Assembly (NCBI RefSeq): GCF_030719215.1
Contig: NZ_CP120983.1
Coordinates: 6,634,001 to 6,698,000 of the forward strand
Length of the DNA: 64,000 nt
From: Streptomyces sp. Alt3
Lineage (GTDB): Bacteria > Actinomycetota > Actinomycetes > Streptomycetales > Streptomycetaceae
Reading direction: 5' to 3'
Shown: positions 63,020 through 64,000 of the stretch, in pieces
Position numbering within the stretch: position 1 is the first letter of the stretch
How the letters are laid out: each line of letters starts with the position of its first letter
Position numbers and translations under genes: made by a program
The notes under the pieces: model-generated
What the model was told of the DNA's origin: nothing
Seen by the model: the letters and a program-made list of their open reading frames with translations, nothing else
The model's database searches: none

Positions 63020-63025
63020 CCGCTG

Positions 63026-63110
63026 TGTCCGAGGGGGGACTTGAACCCCCACGCCCGATAAAGGGCACTAGCACCTCAAGCTAGCGCGTCTGCCATTCCG
63101 CCACCCGGAC
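63026..63110 (-). tRNA. tRNA-Leu (anticodon GAG)
   Basis: The 85-base minus-strand gene folds as a class II tRNA: acceptor GTCCGGG/CTCGGAC, D-arm GTGGCGGAATGGCAGAC, anticodon stem GCTAGC with loop TTGAGGT (GAG), a long variable arm, and T-arm GGGGGTTCAAGTCCCCC. CCA is not encoded. It reads the CUC leucine codon. Confidence 0.95.
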
Positions 63111-63294
63111 CGGGTGTCTGTCGTCCGGGTCCTGCCCGTTCCGACGTGGAAAACAATAGCAAACATTCGGGGGTGCTCGATCACACCCCCGGCCATGTGA
63201 ATGGCGCGTGACGGGGCCCGGGCGGTCTTGGGCGCGCGGGGGCCGGCGCGCGAGTATGGGAGGGAGCACCACCGCGACAGTGGAAGGAAGCAGC

Positions 63295-64000
63295 GTGAGC
63301 GAGACCAACACGGCCCGGGCCGGCATCGGCGAGAGGGCCGAGAACGAGGTCGTGGACCTCTGTCGTGACCTGATCCGGATCGACACCAGCAACTACGGCG
63401 ACCACTCGGGCCCCGGGGAGCGGGCCGCCGCCGAGTACATCGCCGAGAAGCTCGCCGAGGTCGGGCTGGAGCCGAAGATCATCGAGTCCCACAAGGGCCG
63501 CGCCTCCACCGTGGCCCGGATCGAGGGCGAGGACCCCTCCAAGCCGGCGCTGCTGATCCACGGGCACACCGACGTCGTCCCCGCCAACGCGGCGGACTGG
63601 ACGCACGACCCGTTCTCCGGGGAGATCGCGGACGGGTGCGTGTGGGGGCGCGGTGCGGTCGACATGAAGGACATGGACGCGATGACCCTCGCGGTCGTGC
63701 GCGACCGCATGCGCAGCGGCCGCAAGCCCCCGCGCGACATCGTGCTGGCCTTCCTGGCCGACGAGGAGGCGGGAGGCACCTACGGGGCGCGCCACCTCGT
63801 CGACAACCACCGGGACCTCTTCGACGGTGTCACCGAGGCGATCGGTGAGGTGGGCGGCTTCTCGTTCACCGTCAACGAGAACCTGCGCCTCTACCTGGTG
63901 GAGACGGCGGAGAAGGGCATGCACTGGATGCGGCTCACCGTGGACGGCACCGCCGGGCACGGCTCGATGACCAACACCGACAACGCGATCACCGAGCTCT
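63295..64000 (+). CDS. M20-family metallopeptidase, 3' end outside window
   Basis: About 235 residues are visible from GTG 63295 (VSETNTARAGIGERAENEVV), with GGAAGGA about 10 bases upstream. M20 motifs are present: LLIHGHTDVVPA (zinc His and Asp), WGRGAVDMKDMDA (bridging Asp) and AFLADEEAGGTYG (catalytic and zinc Glu). A dimerisation domain begins near TAEKGMHWMRLTVDGTAGHGSM. Members are dipeptidases, N-acyl-amino-acid deacylases or desuccinylases. It runs off the window, so the C-terminal zinc histidine cannot be checked. Divergent from the tRNA. Confidence 0.92.
   Translation, partial: MSETNTARAGIGERAENEVVDLCRDLIRIDTSNYGDHSGPGERAAAEYIAEKLAEVGLEPKIIESHKGRASTVARIEGEDPSKPALLIHGHTDVVPANAADWTHDPFSGEIADGCVWGRGAVDMKDMDAMTLAVVRDRMRSGRKPPRDIVLAFLADEEAGGTYGARHLVDNHRDLFDGVTEAIGEVGGFSFTVNENLRLYLVETAEKGMHWMRLTVDGTAGHGSMTNTDNAITEL

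Noticed and set aside
63026..63110. tRNA-Leu as an integration site for a mobile element
   Set aside because: No integrase, excisionase or repeat of the tRNA 3' end is visible on either side within the window.

Overview
The window is a stretch of Streptomyces-type chromosome. It is very GC-rich with strong third-position GC bias. It carries actinobacterial markers: a mycothiol-dependent formaldehyde dehydrogenase, a SoxR with the intact iron-sulfur cysteine motif, DUF5925 and type-ISP-domain proteins, and many TetR/GntR regulators. From memory, the order (GDSL lipase, Ser/Thr kinase, hmgA, ferric-citrate-type CitMHS transporter, acyl-CoA genes, soxR, gluconate genes) resembles the core chromosome of Streptomyces coelicolor around SCO1678-SCO1725. 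No phage, IS element, CRISPR array or plasmid gene is visible.

Layout. 1-3.8 kb: a gene cut by the left edge, a DUF402 protein with a GNAT acetyltransferase, a short GntR regulator, and a DUF5925/AAA ATPase. 3.9-6.5 kb: a translationally coupled operon of two family 2 glycosyltransferases and a polysaccharide deacetylase. 7.4-11.4 kb: a secreted SGNH lipase, a membrane Ser/Thr kinase, an 87-residue orphan, and an orphan type ISP specificity-domain protein. 11.4-14.3 kb: hmgA (homogentisate dioxygenase) followed by a GntR regulator, divergent from a TetR regulator with a clear dyad between them. 14.4-19.4 kb: a molybdopterin oxidoreductase, a CitMHS citrate transporter and an MFS transporter. 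19.6-27.5 kb: aldehyde and alcohol dehydrogenases, a DMT exporter, two TetR regulators, an acyl-CoA dehydrogenase, a MaoC-type hydratase and soxR. 27.6-35.4 kb: a zinc-ribbon hypothetical, a secreted penicillin-acylase homologue, a secreted PGRP amidase with three C-terminal repeats, and a Tat-exported NamZ-type exo-muramidase. 35.6-43.7 kb: SDR, acyl-CoA ligase and TetR, a secreted M28 aminopeptidase, an ACAD10/11-like acyl-CoA dehydrogenase with an aminoglycoside-phosphotransferase-like kinase, and an MDR oxidoreductase. 43.7-52.4 kb: a compact DUF202/NUDIX/DMT operon, a flavin dehydrogenase, an ASCH protein, a TPR-like protein with an APC permease, and an MsrPQ-like molybdoenzyme with cytochrome b. 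52.4-57.9 kb: gluconate permease, kinase and regulator, the mycothiol formaldehyde pathway, and a pseudouridine synthase. 58.3-63 kb: an arabinan/pectin-type gene group (SGNH esterase, GH43, GH51) in which the GH51 reading frame is broken by one base. The window ends with tRNA-Leu(GAG) and the start of an M20 peptidase.

How it fits together. Much of the window is acyl-CoA and small-molecule catabolism under local TetR repressors whose operators can be read directly. One motif (CATACCGACYGGT) precedes both the SDR/CoA-ligase/TetR operon and the kinase/ACAD operon; the four enzyme types match the levulinate/4-hydroxyacid pathway (LvaD, LvaE, LvaA, LvaC). A second pair of sites (AAACTAnCAGnGCTA) links a TetR gene and acyl-CoA dehydrogenase to the aldehyde/alcohol dehydrogenase operon. 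An identical 17-mer precedes another TetR gene and the MaoC gene. A shared 19-bp site lies at the promoters of the arabinan genes. These regulatory links are the most informative new reading of the window.
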